From Mycolicibacterium chubuense (GTDB lineage: Bacteria; Actinomycetota; Actinomycetes; Mycobacteriales; Mycobacteriaceae): a stretch of DNA of 54,306 bases. Position 1 is the first letter of the stretch; the number at the start of each line of letters is the position of its first letter. The translations under genes and the position numbers were made by a program. Below the pieces are notes generated by a model. The model saw only the letters and a list, made by a program, of their open reading frames with translations, did no database searches and was not told where the DNA came from. Below are positions 46,730 to 54,306 of the stretch, one piece after another. The stretch is taken from positions 111,326 through 165,631 of the forward strand of contig NZ_JYNX01000031.1 in the NCBI RefSeq assembly GCF_001044255.1, in the 5' to 3' direction.

Positions 46730-47338
46730 ATGGTCGCTCCTTACCTGCCTGACGAGGTCAAGCACACTTTCGTCAATTCCGCGCCGATAGCGCTGGAGGT
46801 GTTCGATCGCGCTGCGGCGCCGTGTTCGGGGGCGCAGCGGGCCCGATGCACCACCGCTCCATCGAGCGAATTGGCCGAGGAGATCGACGGCGCCGCCGAG
46901 TGGCTCGGCGTGCAGCCCGAGGAGATCCTGCTGGCGGCGCTGGGCCGCACCTTCGGACGGACCCGCGGCGAGGGCGCGGTCGCCGTCGACGTCCGCACGG
47001 GGCGGCAGCGGCAGTCCCGCCCCGTCTCGCTGCTGTGCGCCGCCTCCTGGCCCATGGGGCCCAGCGAGATGCTGCAGGGTGCCCACAACGCGCTCGCCGC
47101 GGCGTCGGCTCACCACGGCGCCCCCGCGGAGATCGCGCTGACGATCGCCCCAGTCGCCGATGACGACACCGCGGGAACCGCGGCCCTCGAGCTGCGGGTG
47201 CTGCGCATCGACGGCATGCTGCACCTGCAGTGGGCCTACGACGCGGCGCGGCTGGACGGCTACTCCGTCGAGGAGATGGCCGAGCAGTTCCCCCTGGCCC
47301 TGATCGAGATCACCTCGGACGCCGGCGCACCGCTGTAG
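46730..47338 (+). CDS. short protein resembling the C-terminal half of an NRPS condensation domain
   Basis: A 202-residue soluble protein. [25 protein letters not shown] (48–72) looks like the segment of condensation/epimerisation domains that reads (I)[21 protein letters not shown] resembles the following strand and HGR loop, and [19 protein letters not shown] with SVEEMAEQF (158–187) matches the usual domain end. The N-terminal half with HHxxxDG is absent, so condensation is unlikely by itself. ATG 46730 with a -10 seven bases upstream. Divergent from the HTH/7-TM/acyl-ligase operon. Confidence 0.65.
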   Translation: MVAPYLPDEVKHTFVNSAPIALEVFDRAAAPCSGAQRARCTTAPSSELAEEIDGAAEWLGVQPEEILLAALGRTFGRTRGEGAVAVDVRTGRQRQSRPVSLLCAASWPMGPSEMLQGAHNALAAASAHHGAPAEIALTIAPVADDDTAGTAALELRVLRIDGMLHLQWAYDAARLDGYSVEEMAEQFPLALIEITSDAGAPL

Positions 47339-47353
47339 CGTCTCCCGGCCCGC

Positions 47354-47565
47354 TAGACTGTGGGCCACGGGCGCCGATCCGGCCATCACCGGGGAGCCTT
47401 CGGAAGAACGGCACGCAGCGCGTGCTCACTAGACCCGAACGGGTGGGCCCGTCACAGCCTGCGAATGAGCGGCGTACCGCAGGTACGCAAGCGGGGTGGT
47501 ACCGCGGTGCTCGCGCGAAGCGCGGCGTCGTCCCCGTGCCTGGAACCTGGCACAGGAGAACAGAC
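47354..47565 (+). ncRNA. translational T-box riboswitch of ileS
   Basis: Non-coding 230-base leader. -10 TAGACT is at 47354–47359, so RNA would begin near 47366. GGCCATCACC (47381–47390) gives an ATC isoleucine specifier in stem I. GGGGTGGTACCGCGGT (47493–47508) is the T-box sequence that binds the tRNA acceptor end. The downstream GC-rich hairpin reaches the ribosome site AGGAG (47554–47558), as in actinobacterial T-boxes that act on translation. Uncharged tRNA-Ile would free the ribosome site. Confidence 0.85.
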
Positions 47566-47568
47566 GCC

Positions 47569-50500
47569 GTGAGCGCCTACCCCAAGCCGGCGAGTGGATC
47601 GCCCGACTTCCCGAACCTCGAGCTCGAGGTCCTCGACTACTGGGACCGCGACGACACGTTCCGCGCGAGCATCGCCCATCGCGAGGGCGCCCCCGAGTAC
47701 GTGTTCTACGACGGCCCGCCGTTCGCCAACGGCCTGCCCCACTACGGCCACCTGTTGACCGGCTACGTGAAGGACATCGTGCCGCGCTACCGCACCATGC
47801 GCGGATACAAGGTCGACCGGCGGTTCGGCTGGGACACCCACGGACTGCCCGCCGAACTCGAGGTGCAGCGCCAGCTCGCCATCACCGGCAAGGCGCAGAT
47901 CGAGGAACTCGGCATCGAGAAGTTCAACGACGCCTGCCGTGCGTCGGTGCTCAAGTACACCGGCGAGTGGCGCAGCTATGTCACCCGCCAGGCCCGCTGG
48001 GTGGACTTCGACAACGACTACAAGACCCTCGACATCGGCTTCATGGAGTCGGTGCTGTGGGCGTTCAAGCAGCTGTGGGACAAGGGCCTGGCCTATGAGG
48101 GCTACCGGGTGCTGCCGTACTGCTGGAATGACGAGACGCCGCTGTCCAGCCACGAGCTGCGGATGGACGACGACGTCTATCAGAGCCGCCAGGATCCCGC
48201 GCTCACGGTCGGGTTCCGGATCGTCGGCGGTCCACGCGCCGACCTCGTCGGGGCCCACCTGCTGATCTGGACCACGACGCCGTGGACGTTGCCGTCCAAC
48301 CAGGCGGTGGCCGTGAATCCGGACGTCAGCTACGTGGTGGTCGAGCATGACGGCCGGCGCTACATTCTTGCCGAGGCACGGCTGGGCGCCTACGCCCGCG
48401 AGCTCGGCGACGAGCCCGCCGTGGTGGCCACCTACCCCGGCCGGGAACTCCTGGACGTCACCTACGCCCCGCCGTTCCCGTACTTCATGGACTCGCCCAA
48501 CGCTTTCCGCGTGCTGCCGGGCGACTTCGTCAGCACCGAGGACGGCACCGGCCTGGTGCACATGTCCCCGGCCTACGGCGAGGACGACATGGCGACCGCC
48601 ACGGCCGGCGGGATCGAAGCCGTCACCCCCGTCGACGCCCGGGGCCGCTTCGACGCGACCGTGCCCGACTACGCCGGACAGCACGTGTTCGACGCGAACC
48701 CACAGATCATCCGTGATCTCAAAAACGGCACCGGATCCGCGGGCATCAACGGCGCGGTGCTGCTGCGCCACGACAGCTACGAGCACTCCTACCCGCACTG
48801 CTGGCGCTGCCGGAACCCGTTGATCTACCGGGCGGTGTCCTCGTGGTTCATCAAGGTCACCGAGATCCGCGACCGCATGGTCGAGCTGAACCAGCAGATC
48901 ACCTGGTACCCCGAACACGTCAAGGACGGTCAGTTCGGCAAGTGGCTGGCCGGCGCCCGCGACTGGTCGATCTCGCGGAACCGGTACTGGGGCAGCCCGA
49001 TTCCGGTGTGGAAGTCCGATGACCCGGCCTATCCGAGAGTCGATGTATACGGCAGCCTCGACGAGCTCGAACGCGACTTCGGGGTGCGTCCGGACAACCT
49101 GCACCGGCCCTACATCGACGAGCTGACCCGGCCCAATCCCGACGATCCGACCGGCCGCTCGACGATGCGGCGCATCGAGGACGTGTTCGACGTCTGGTTC
49201 GACTCGGGCTCGATGCCCTACGGGCAGGTGCACTATCCCTTCGAGAACCAGGACTGGTTCGAGTCGCACTTCCCCGGCGACTTCATCGTCGAGTACATCG
49301 GCCAGACCCGCGGCTGGTTCTACACGCTGCACGTCCTGGCGACCGCGCTGTTCGACCGCCCGGCCTTCCGGACGTGCGTCAGCCACGGCATCGTGCTGGG
49401 CAACGACGGCCAGAAGATGAGCAAGTCGCTGCGCAACTATCCCGACGTCACCGAGGTGTTCGACCGGGACGGATCCGACGCGATGCGCTGGTTCCTGATG
49501 GCCTCGCCGATCCTGCGCGGCGGCAACCTCGTGGTCACCGAGCAGGGCATCCGCGAGGGGGTCCGGCAGGTGCTGCTCCCGCTGTGGAACGCGTACGCCT
49601 TCCTGGCGCTCTACGCCCCGCAGAAGGGGACGTGGCGCACCGACTCCACCCACGTGCTGGACCGCTACATCCTGGCCAAGCTCGCCGCGCTGCGCGACGA
49701 GCTGACCGAATCCCTGGATGTCTGCGACATCTCGGTGGCGTGCGACCAGCTGCGGCAGTTCACCGAGGCGCTGACGAACTGGTATGTGCGCCGGTCGCGT
49801 TCGCGCTTCTGGGAGGAGGACCGCGACGCGATCGACACGCTGCACACCGTGCTGGAGGTGACGAGCCGGCTGGCCGCGCCGCTGCTGCCGCTGACCACCG
49901 AGCGGATCTGGCGGGACCTGACCGGCGAGCGCTCGGTGCACCTGACGGACTGGCCCGAGGCGGGCTCGCTGCCCGCCGACCCGCAGTTGGTCGCCGACAT
50001 GGACCTCGTGCGGGAGGTCGCGTCGGTGGGCTCGTCGCTGCGCAAGGCCAAGAAGCTGCGGGTGCGCCTACCGCTGCTGAAACTCACTGTGGCTGTTGAG
50101 GATCCGCAGCGGCTGGCGCCCTACCGCGACCTGATCGCCGACGAGCTCAACGTCAAGGCCGTCGAGCTCACCGACGACATCGCTGCGCACGGCCGTTTCG
50201 AGCTCGCGGTCAACGCCCGCGCCGCCGGGCCCCGCATCGGCAAGGACGTGCAGGCCGCGATCAAGGCCGTGAAGGCGGGGGAGGGCGTGCTCAACGCGGA
50301 CGGCACGCTGACGGCCGGCCCGGCGGTGCTGCTGCCCGAGGAGTTCACCTCCCGGCTGGTGGCCGCCGACCCGGAGTGGACCGCGGCGATGCCCGACGGC
50401 GCGGGTCTGGTGGTGCTCGACGGCACCCTCACCGAGGAGCTCGAGGCCGAAGGCTGGGCCAAGGACCGGATCCGGGAGCTGCAGGACCTGCGCAAGGCGA

Positions 50501-50694
50501 CGGGCCTGGACGTCTCCGACCGCATCGCGGTCGTCATGGCCGTACCCGCCGACAAGGAACCGTGGGCGCGCACGCACGCGGAGTTGATCGCCGGTGAGAT
50601 CCTCGCCACCGACTTCGCGTTCGTCGGGACCGACGAGCTGCCGGAGGAATCGGCGATCGGCGACGGCGTGCGGGTCAGCATCGCCAAGGTGTGA
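47569..50694 (+). CDS. ileS: isoleucyl-tRNA synthetase
   Basis: Class I synthetase of 1041 residues that charges tRNA-Ile. HYGH at 58–61 stands for HIGH; KMSKS is at 616–620; a CP1 editing domain lies between ([16 protein letters not shown]). The long form and motif spacing match the eukaryote-like IleS of mycobacteria, a class known to be little affected by mupirocin. GTG 47569 follows AGGAG. Matches Rv1536; the gene is controlled by the T-box in front of it. Confidence 0.97.
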   Translation: MSAYPKPASGSPDFPNLELEVLDYWDRDDTFRASIAHREGAPEYVFYDGPPFANGLPHYGHLLTGYVKDIVPRYRTMRGYKVDRRFGWDTHGLPAELEVQRQLAITGKAQIEELGIEKFNDACRASVLKYTGEWRSYVTRQARWVDFDNDYKTLDIGFMESVLWAFKQLWDKGLAYEGYRVLPYCWNDETPLSSHELRMDDDVYQSRQDPALTVGFRIVGGPRADLVGAHLLIWTTTPWTLPSNQAVAVNPDVSYVVVEHDGRRYILAEARLGAYARELGDEPAVVATYPGRELLDVTYAPPFPYFMDSPNAFRVLPGDFVSTEDGTGLVHMSPAYGEDDMATATAGGIEAVTPVDARGRFDATVPDYAGQHVFDANPQIIRDLKNGTGSAGINGAVLLRHDSYEHSYPHCWRCRNPLIYRAVSSWFIKVTEIRDRMVELNQQITWYPEHVKDGQFGKWLAGARDWSISRNRYWGSPIPVWKSDDPAYPRVDVYGSLDELERDFGVRPDNLHRPYIDELTRPNPDDPTGRSTMRRIEDVFDVWFDSGSMPYGQVHYPFENQDWFESHFPGDFIVEYIGQTRGWFYTLHVLATALFDRPAFRTCVSHGIVLGNDGQKMSKSLRNYPDVTEVFDRDGSDAMRWFLMASPILRGGNLVVTEQGIREGVRQVLLPLWNAYAFLALYAPQKGTWRTDSTHVLDRYILAKLAALRDELTESLDVCDISVACDQLRQFTEALTNWYVRRSRSRFWEEDRDAIDTLHTVLEVTSRLAAPLLPLTTERIWRDLTGERSVHLTDWPEAGSLPADPQLVADMDLVREVASVGSSLRKAKKLRVRLPLLKLTVAVEDPQRLAPYRDLIADELNVKAVELTDDIAAHGRFELAVNARAAGPRIGKDVQAAIKAVKAGEGVLNADGTLTAGPAVLLPEEFTSRLVAADPEWTAAMPDGAGLVVLDGTLTEELEAEGWAKDRIRELQDLRKATGLDVSDRIAVVMAVPADKEPWARTHAELIAGEILATDFAFVGTDELPEESAIGDGVRVSIAKV

Positions 50695-50697
50695 CGG

Positions 50698-50913
50698 TCA
50701 GCCGACGCGCGCGTTCTGCCCGCCGAAGGTGACCACGTCGCCGCTGCGCAGCTGGCGGCCGCGTCGCGTCTCGACCTCGTCGTTGACCAGGACCTGACCG
50801 TCGGCGATCGCCTCCTTGGCGTCGGCGCCGCTGTCGATGAGGTTCGCCAGCTTGAGGAACTGGCCCAGCCGGATCGTCTCGTCGCGGATCGGTACGTCGT
50901 GCACGCCCGCCAC
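50698..50913 (-). CDS. small S4-domain RNA-binding protein (YbcJ-like)
   Basis: A 71-residue protein that is almost only an S4 domain: IRLGQFLKLANLIDSGADAK, then AIADGQVLVNDEVETRRGRQL and GDVVTFGG. Expected to bind structured RNA. GTG 50913 is the longest sensible start; GTG 50904 is possible. It converges on ileS (three bases apart) and diverges from dinB, 23 bases away. Confidence 0.82.
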   Translation of the reverse strand: MAGVHDVPIRDETIRLGQFLKLANLIDSGADAKEAIADGQVLVNDEVETRRGRQLRSGDVVTFGGQNARVG

Positions 50914-50936
50914 GCTAGCCCGCCTACAGTCGCGGT

Positions 50937-52325
50937 GTGGGCGCGCGATGGGTGCTGCACCTGGACATGGACGCGTTCTTCGCGTCGGTCGAGCAGCTGA
51001 CGCGGCCGACGCTGCGGGGCCGGCCGGTGCTCGTCGGCGGCCTCGGGGGGCGCGGCGTGGTGGCCGGGGCCAGCTACGAGGCGCGGGTGTTCGGCGCGCG
51101 CTCGGCGATGCCGATGCACCAGGCCCGCCGTCAGGTGGGTGCCGGCGCTGTGGTGCTGCCTCCGCGCGGCGTGGTCTACGGGCTGGCCAGCCGTCGGGTG
51201 TTCGACACGGTCCGAGCGAAAGTGCCTGTGCTGGAACAACTGTCCTACGACGAGGCGTTCGGTGAACCGCCCGAGCTGGCCGGCGCGAGCGCTGCCGAGG
51301 TGGAGGGGTTCTGTCAGCAGCTGCGCGCCGACGTGCGCGACGTGACGGGCCTGGTGGCCTCGGTGGGGGCGGGCTCGGGCAAGCAGATCGCCAAGATCGC
51401 CTCGGGCCTGGCCAAACCGGACGGTGTGCGGGTGGTGCCGCGCAACGAGGAGTCGACCCTGCTCGCCGGCCTGCCCGTGCGCCGACTGTGGGGCATCGGG
51501 CCGGTGGCCGAGGACAGGTTGCACCGGCTGGGCATCGAGACGATCGGCGCGCTGGCCGCGCTCACCGAACGGGAGGTGGCCGACGTCCTGGGCGCGACGG
51601 TCGGACCGGCGCTGCACCGCCTCGCACGGGGCGTCGACGACCGGCCGGTCGCCGAGAACGCGCCGGCCAAGCAGATCAGCGCCGAGTCGACGTTCGCCGA
51701 GGACCTCATCACGCTGGCCCAGTTGCGCGAGGCGATCGGCCCGATCGGCGACCATGCGCACCGGCGGCTGGAGAAGGACGGCCGCGGCGCACGCACCATC
51801 ACCGTCAAGCTCAAGCGCTCCGACATGAGCACCCTGACCCGGTCGGCGACGCTGCCCTACGCGACCACCGAGGCCGCGACGCTGATCGGCACCGCGCGCC
51901 GGCTGCTGCTCGACCCGGTCGAGATCGGGCCGGTCCGCCTTGTGGGCGTGGGCTTTTCGGGACTCACCGAGGTCCGCCAGGAGCCGCTCTTCACCGATCC
52001 GGAGCTGGCGATGGAGGAGACGTCCGATGCGGGCGTGCCGGCCACCCTGTCCGATGTCGCGGCCGCTGCGCCCGCGTGGCGGATCGGCGACGACGTCCGT
52101 CACGCCGCGCACGGGCACGGCTGGGTGCAGGGCGCCGGCCACGGGGTGATGACCGTCCGGTTCGAGACGCGGGCGTCAGGCCCGGGCACGGCCCGCACGT
52201 TCCCGGTCGACGACCCCGCGCTGACCCGCGCCAACCCGGTGGACAGCCTGGACTGGCCGGATTACGTCGAGGCGATGGGCCGGGAGCCGTCAGCCCCAGC
52301 GGGCGAAGACGTCCCCGGCCGGTGA
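50937..52325 (+). CDS. dinB: Y-family DNA polymerase IV
   Basis: Translesion polymerase of 462 residues. [10 protein letters not shown] (Asp10) and SYDEAF (Asp105, Glu106; the first usually reads SIDEAF) form the two-metal site. Two helix-hairpin-helix turns follow ([11 protein letters not shown]). QEPLF at about residue 347 fits the beta-clamp binding motif. The C-terminal 90 residues include [19 protein letters not shown] and VTVRFE, resembling the Tudor-like tail of UvrD/PcrA. GTG 50937. Corresponds to Rv1537 (dinX). The 3' end overlaps ansA by 36 bases. Confidence 0.93.
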   Translation: MGARWVLHLDMDAFFASVEQLTRPTLRGRPVLVGGLGGRGVVAGASYEARVFGARSAMPMHQARRQVGAGAVVLPPRGVVYGLASRRVFDTVRAKVPVLEQLSYDEAFGEPPELAGASAAEVEGFCQQLRADVRDVTGLVASVGAGSGKQIAKIASGLAKPDGVRVVPRNEESTLLAGLPVRRLWGIGPVAEDRLHRLGIETIGALAALTEREVADVLGATVGPALHRLARGVDDRPVAENAPAKQISAESTFAEDLITLAQLREAIGPIGDHAHRRLEKDGRGARTITVKLKRSDMSTLTRSATLPYATTEAATLIGTARRLLLDPVEIGPVRLVGVGFSGLTEVRQEPLFTDPELAMEETSDAGVPATLSDVAAAAPAWRIGDDVRHAAHGHGWVQGAGHGVMTVRFETRASGPGTARTFPVDDPALTRANPVDSLDWPDYVEAMGREPSAPAGEDVPGR

Positions 52326-53192
52326 GCCGGCGGCCAGCGCCGCGATCAGCAGCACCCGCGCCTGCGGCGGTCGCAGCGTCGGCACCACGACCGCACCGGC
52401 CGCGATCAGGTCGCGGCCCGGCCCGTATCCGGGGCTGACCCGGCCGCCGGGCACCCGCGTCGACACCGCCACCGCGACGCCGGCCGCGCAGTGCTGCGCG
52501 ACGCCGTCGATCAGGGCGGTCCCCGCGTTGCCCGCGCCCAGCCCTTCGATCACGATGCCGCGCGCCCCGGCGGCCACACAGGCGTCGAGCGCGACGCTGT
52601 CCGCGCCCGGGTAGGCCGCGACGATGTCGACCCGCGGCGCCGCGGCGGCGCGCAGCCGGCCCAGGTAGGGCCGATGACGGTCCGGTCCGAGCGGGCGGCC
52701 TGAGAAACTCTGCCGACCGGTGGTGCTGACCTTCGCCAGCCCCAAAGCCTCGAACACCTCCCCGGCGAACGCGACCACCACCCCGACGCCGCGCGAGCCC
52801 GGGTCGGCCGCGACCGCCAGCGCCTGCCGCAGATTGGCGGGGCCGTCGGCGTCCGGGTCGTCAGCGCTGCGCTGCGCACCGGTCAGCACGACGGGGACCG
52901 CGCCGTCGTAGGTGAGCTCCAGCCACAGCGCGGTCTCCTCCATGGTGTCGGTGCCGTGCGTTACGACGACGCCGTCGACGTCCCCGGTCCCGGCGGCGCG
53001 GTGCACCGCTGCGGCGACGACGTCCCAGTCCCCGGGCGTCAACTGCGAGCTGTCGGCGCGCATGGCCTCGATCACCTCGACGTCGAGCCCCTCGGTGAGG
53101 TCGGCGCCCGACCGGGTGGGGCGTTTGACGCCCTCGGCGTCGGCACTGGTCGAGATGGTGCCGCCGGTGGCGACGACGACGAGGCGGCCCAT
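52290..53192 (-). CDS. ansA: L-asparaginase (type I/II fold)
   Basis: Hydrolyses asparagine to aspartate and ammonia; cytosolic or secreted depending on species, here without a clear signal peptide. 300 residues. ATGGTIS near the N-terminus supplies the nucleophilic Thr12; [14 protein letters not shown] gives Thr81/Asp82 of the second catalytic triad. [12 protein letters not shown] is the family C-terminal signature. ATG 53192. Matches Rv1538c, which in M. tuberculosis helps nitrogen use and acid resistance. It converges on dinB and diverges from lspA. Confidence 0.94.
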   Translation of the reverse strand: MGRLVVVATGGTISTSADAEGVKRPTRSGADLTEGLDVEVIEAMRADSSQLTPGDWDVVAAAVHRAAGTGDVDGVVVTHGTDTMEETALWLELTYDGAVPVVLTGAQRSADDPDADGPANLRQALAVAADPGSRGVGVVVAFAGEVFEALGLAKVSTTGRQSFSGRPLGPDRHRPYLGRLRAAAAPRVDIVAAYPGADSVALDACVAAGARGIVIEGLGAGNAGTALIDGVAQHCAAGVAVAVSTRVPGGRVSPGYGPGRDLIAAGAVVVPTLRPPQARVLLIAALAAGSPAGDVFARWG

Positions 53193-53233
53193 GGCTGGAA
53201 TTCTGCATCACCGCGCCTGGGATGATGGTCGGC

Positions 53234-53815
53234 GTGACTGACGAATCTTCGAGCCCCGCCGAACCGGCGACCGGCGAGCCTGCCGTGGAACCGGCAGCCG
53301 GCGGATCACCGCGACGACGGCTTCGCCTCCTGCTCACCGTGGCGGGTGTGGTGCTCGTGGCCGACATCGTCACCAAGGTGCTCGCAGTCAAGCTGCTGAC
53401 CCCCGGCCAGCCCGTGTCGATCATCGGCGACACCGTGACCTGGACGCTGGTGCGCAACTCCGGGGCGGCGTTCTCGATGGCCACCGGCTACACGTGGGTG
53501 CTCACACTGGTCGCCACCGGCGTCGTAATCGGCATCATCTGGATGGGCCGGCGGCTGGTCTCGCCGTGGTGGGCGGTCGGCCTCGGAATGATCCTGGGCG
53601 GCGCGATGGGCAACCTGGTCGACCGATTCTTCCGGTCGCCCGGGCCGCTGCGCGGCCACGTCGTCGACTTCCTCTCGATCGGGTGGTGGCCGGTGTTCAA
53701 CGTGGCCGACCCGTCGGTCGTCGGCGGGGCGATCCTGCTGGTGGTGTTGTCGCTGTTCGGCTACGACTTCGACACCACGGGGAGGCGCCGGCCCGACGGC
53801 GGCGACACCCGATGA
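53234..53815 (+). CDS. lspA: lipoprotein signal peptidase II
   Basis: Aspartic membrane protease that removes signal peptides of diacylated lipoproteins. 193 residues, four helices after a Pro/Glu/Ala-rich N-tail. Catalytic Asp130 (GNLVDRF) and Asp159 (FNVADPSV) are present, as is NSGAAFS. GTG 53234 is preferred; ATGs at 53222 and 53225 are possible. Matches Rv1539. Its stop overlaps the next ATG (ATGA), so it is coupled to the rluD-like gene. Confidence 0.95.
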   Translation: MTDESSSPAEPATGEPAVEPAAGGSPRRRLRLLLTVAGVVLVADIVTKVLAVKLLTPGQPVSIIGDTVTWTLVRNSGAAFSMATGYTWVLTLVATGVVIGIIWMGRRLVSPWWAVGLGMILGGAMGNLVDRFFRSPGPLRGHVVDFLSIGWWPVFNVADPSVVGGAILLVVLSLFGYDFDTTGRRRPDGGDTR

Positions 53816-54306
53816 CGACCCGGTCGATGCCCGTGCCCGAGGGGCTGGCCGGTATGCGCGTCGATGCGGGCCTGGCCCGGCTGCTGGGGCTGTCGCGGAC
53901 CGCGGCGGCGGCCCTGGCCGAGGAGGGCGGCGTCGACCTGGACGGCGCCCCGGCCGGCAAATCCGACAAGCTGACCGCCGGCGCGTGGCTCGAGGTGCGG
54001 CTGCCCGAAGCGCCCGCGCCCGTCGAGAACACGCCCGAGGAGATCGAGGGGATGGCCATCCTCTACTCCGACGACGACATCGTCGCGGTCGACAAACCGC
54101 CCGGTGTCGCCGCGCATGCCACCGTGGGCTGGCACGGCCCCACCGTGCTCGGCGGCCTCGCCGCCGCGGGCTTCCGCATCAGCACGTCGGGGATCCACGA
54201 ACGCCAGGGCATCGTGCACCAGGTCAACATCGAATACCTGGCCAGCGTCGTGATGGACCGCGACGGGGTGGCCTATCCCGACACCTGTGTGGGCACCGAC
54301 AGCCAC
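53812..54306 (+). CDS. RluD-family pseudouridine synthase, broken at the window end by acn sequence
   Basis: The first about 133 residues are a 23S rRNA pseudouridine synthase of the RluA/RluD type (Rv1540-like): an S4 domain ([42 protein letters not shown]) and then the catalytic-domain start [20 protein letters not shown]. At GIVH the expected HRLDxxTSG catalytic motif should follow, but the frame runs into [15 protein letters not shown], which is aconitase. Only 53812 to about 54220 should be trusted as this gene. Start ATG overlaps the lspA stop. Confidence 0.85.
   Translation, partial: MTTRSMPVPEGLAGMRVDAGLARLLGLSRTAAAALAEEGGVDLDGAPAGKSDKLTAGAWLEVRLPEAPAPVENTPEEIEGMAILYSDDDIVAVDKPPGVAAHATVGWHGPTVLGGLAAAGFRISTSGIHERQGIVHQVNIEYLASVVMDRDGVAYPDTCVGTDSH
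54207..54306 (+). repeat. 100-base inverted copy of an internal acn segment
   Basis: Bases 54207–54306 equal the reverse complement of 24033–24132 without mismatch. The first 14 bases (GGGCATCGTGCACC) are shared by both genes, so the junction lies within them. Confidence 0.97.

Noticed and set aside
47452-49941. 829-codon minus-strand frame opposite ileS
   Set aside because: Antisense shadow; also would cover the T-box leader.

Overview
This window is chromosomal DNA of a high-GC actinobacterium and almost certainly a fast-growing Mycobacterium (Mycolicibacterium type). The evidence is gene content and order. From left to right it follows the Mycobacterium tuberculosis block tkt–ctaB–qor–ctaA–mptB–sufRBDCSUT–trx–echA12–ABC-F–acn–ripA/ripB–moxR1–mabA–inhA–hemH–nfeD/SPFH–mutAB–meaB–lipL–ileS–dinB–ansA–lspA. 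Several M. tuberculosis inserts are missing: PE_PGRS genes, fadE15/ctpD, Rv1482c, mazEF4, the SufB intein and the large Rv1498–Rv1535 island. Locus names of M. tuberculosis are given from memory of gene order, not from a database search.

Layout. 1–854: start of transketolase (minus). 1049–8263: haem A synthesis (ctaB, ctaA), a quinone oxidoreductase, an ATP-grasp protein, and a coupled operon mptB–ABC ATPase–ABC permease. 8384–14669: complete SUF Fe-S assembly operon under the SufR repressor, with a probable operator at the sufR start. 14659–18052: accessory stretch with a HAD dehalogenase, a flavodoxin-fold protein and a secreted GH16 glucanase. 18094–24662: thioredoxin, EchA12, an ABC-F ribosome protection-type ATPase with a leader hairpin, a small HTH protein, and acn with its TetR regulator. 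24819–30927: Rv1476-like membrane protein, peptidoglycan hydrolases ripA/ripB, and moxR1–DUF58–VWA. 30976–33595: mabA–inhA–hemH. 33592–37295: Rv1486c-like protein, nfeD–SPFH, a DoxX-like protein and a TVP38-type protein. 37304–43727: methylmalonyl-CoA mutase mutA–mutB–meaB, then lipL.

43920–47338 is the least familiar part. A minus-strand operon (small HTH regulator, 7-TM protein, acyl-adenylating enzyme) faces a divergent gene for a short protein resembling the C-terminal half of an NRPS condensation domain. The two promoters look leaderless, and a perfect 8-4-8 palindrome lies between them. I consider this the best candidate for an undescribed system. 47354–50694 is ileS with a translational T-box leader. 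50698–53815 holds an S4-domain protein, dinB, ansA and lspA, followed by a truncated rluD-family gene.

Two structural oddities need care. The last 100 bases (54207–54306) are identical to the inside of acn (24033–24132, inverted) and replace the catalytic core of the rluD-like gene, so the end is probably a chimeric assembly. In tkt, 126 bases are repeated in tandem and in frame (269–520), adding 42 residues next to the conserved cofactor region; this is either an assembly error or an unusual allele.
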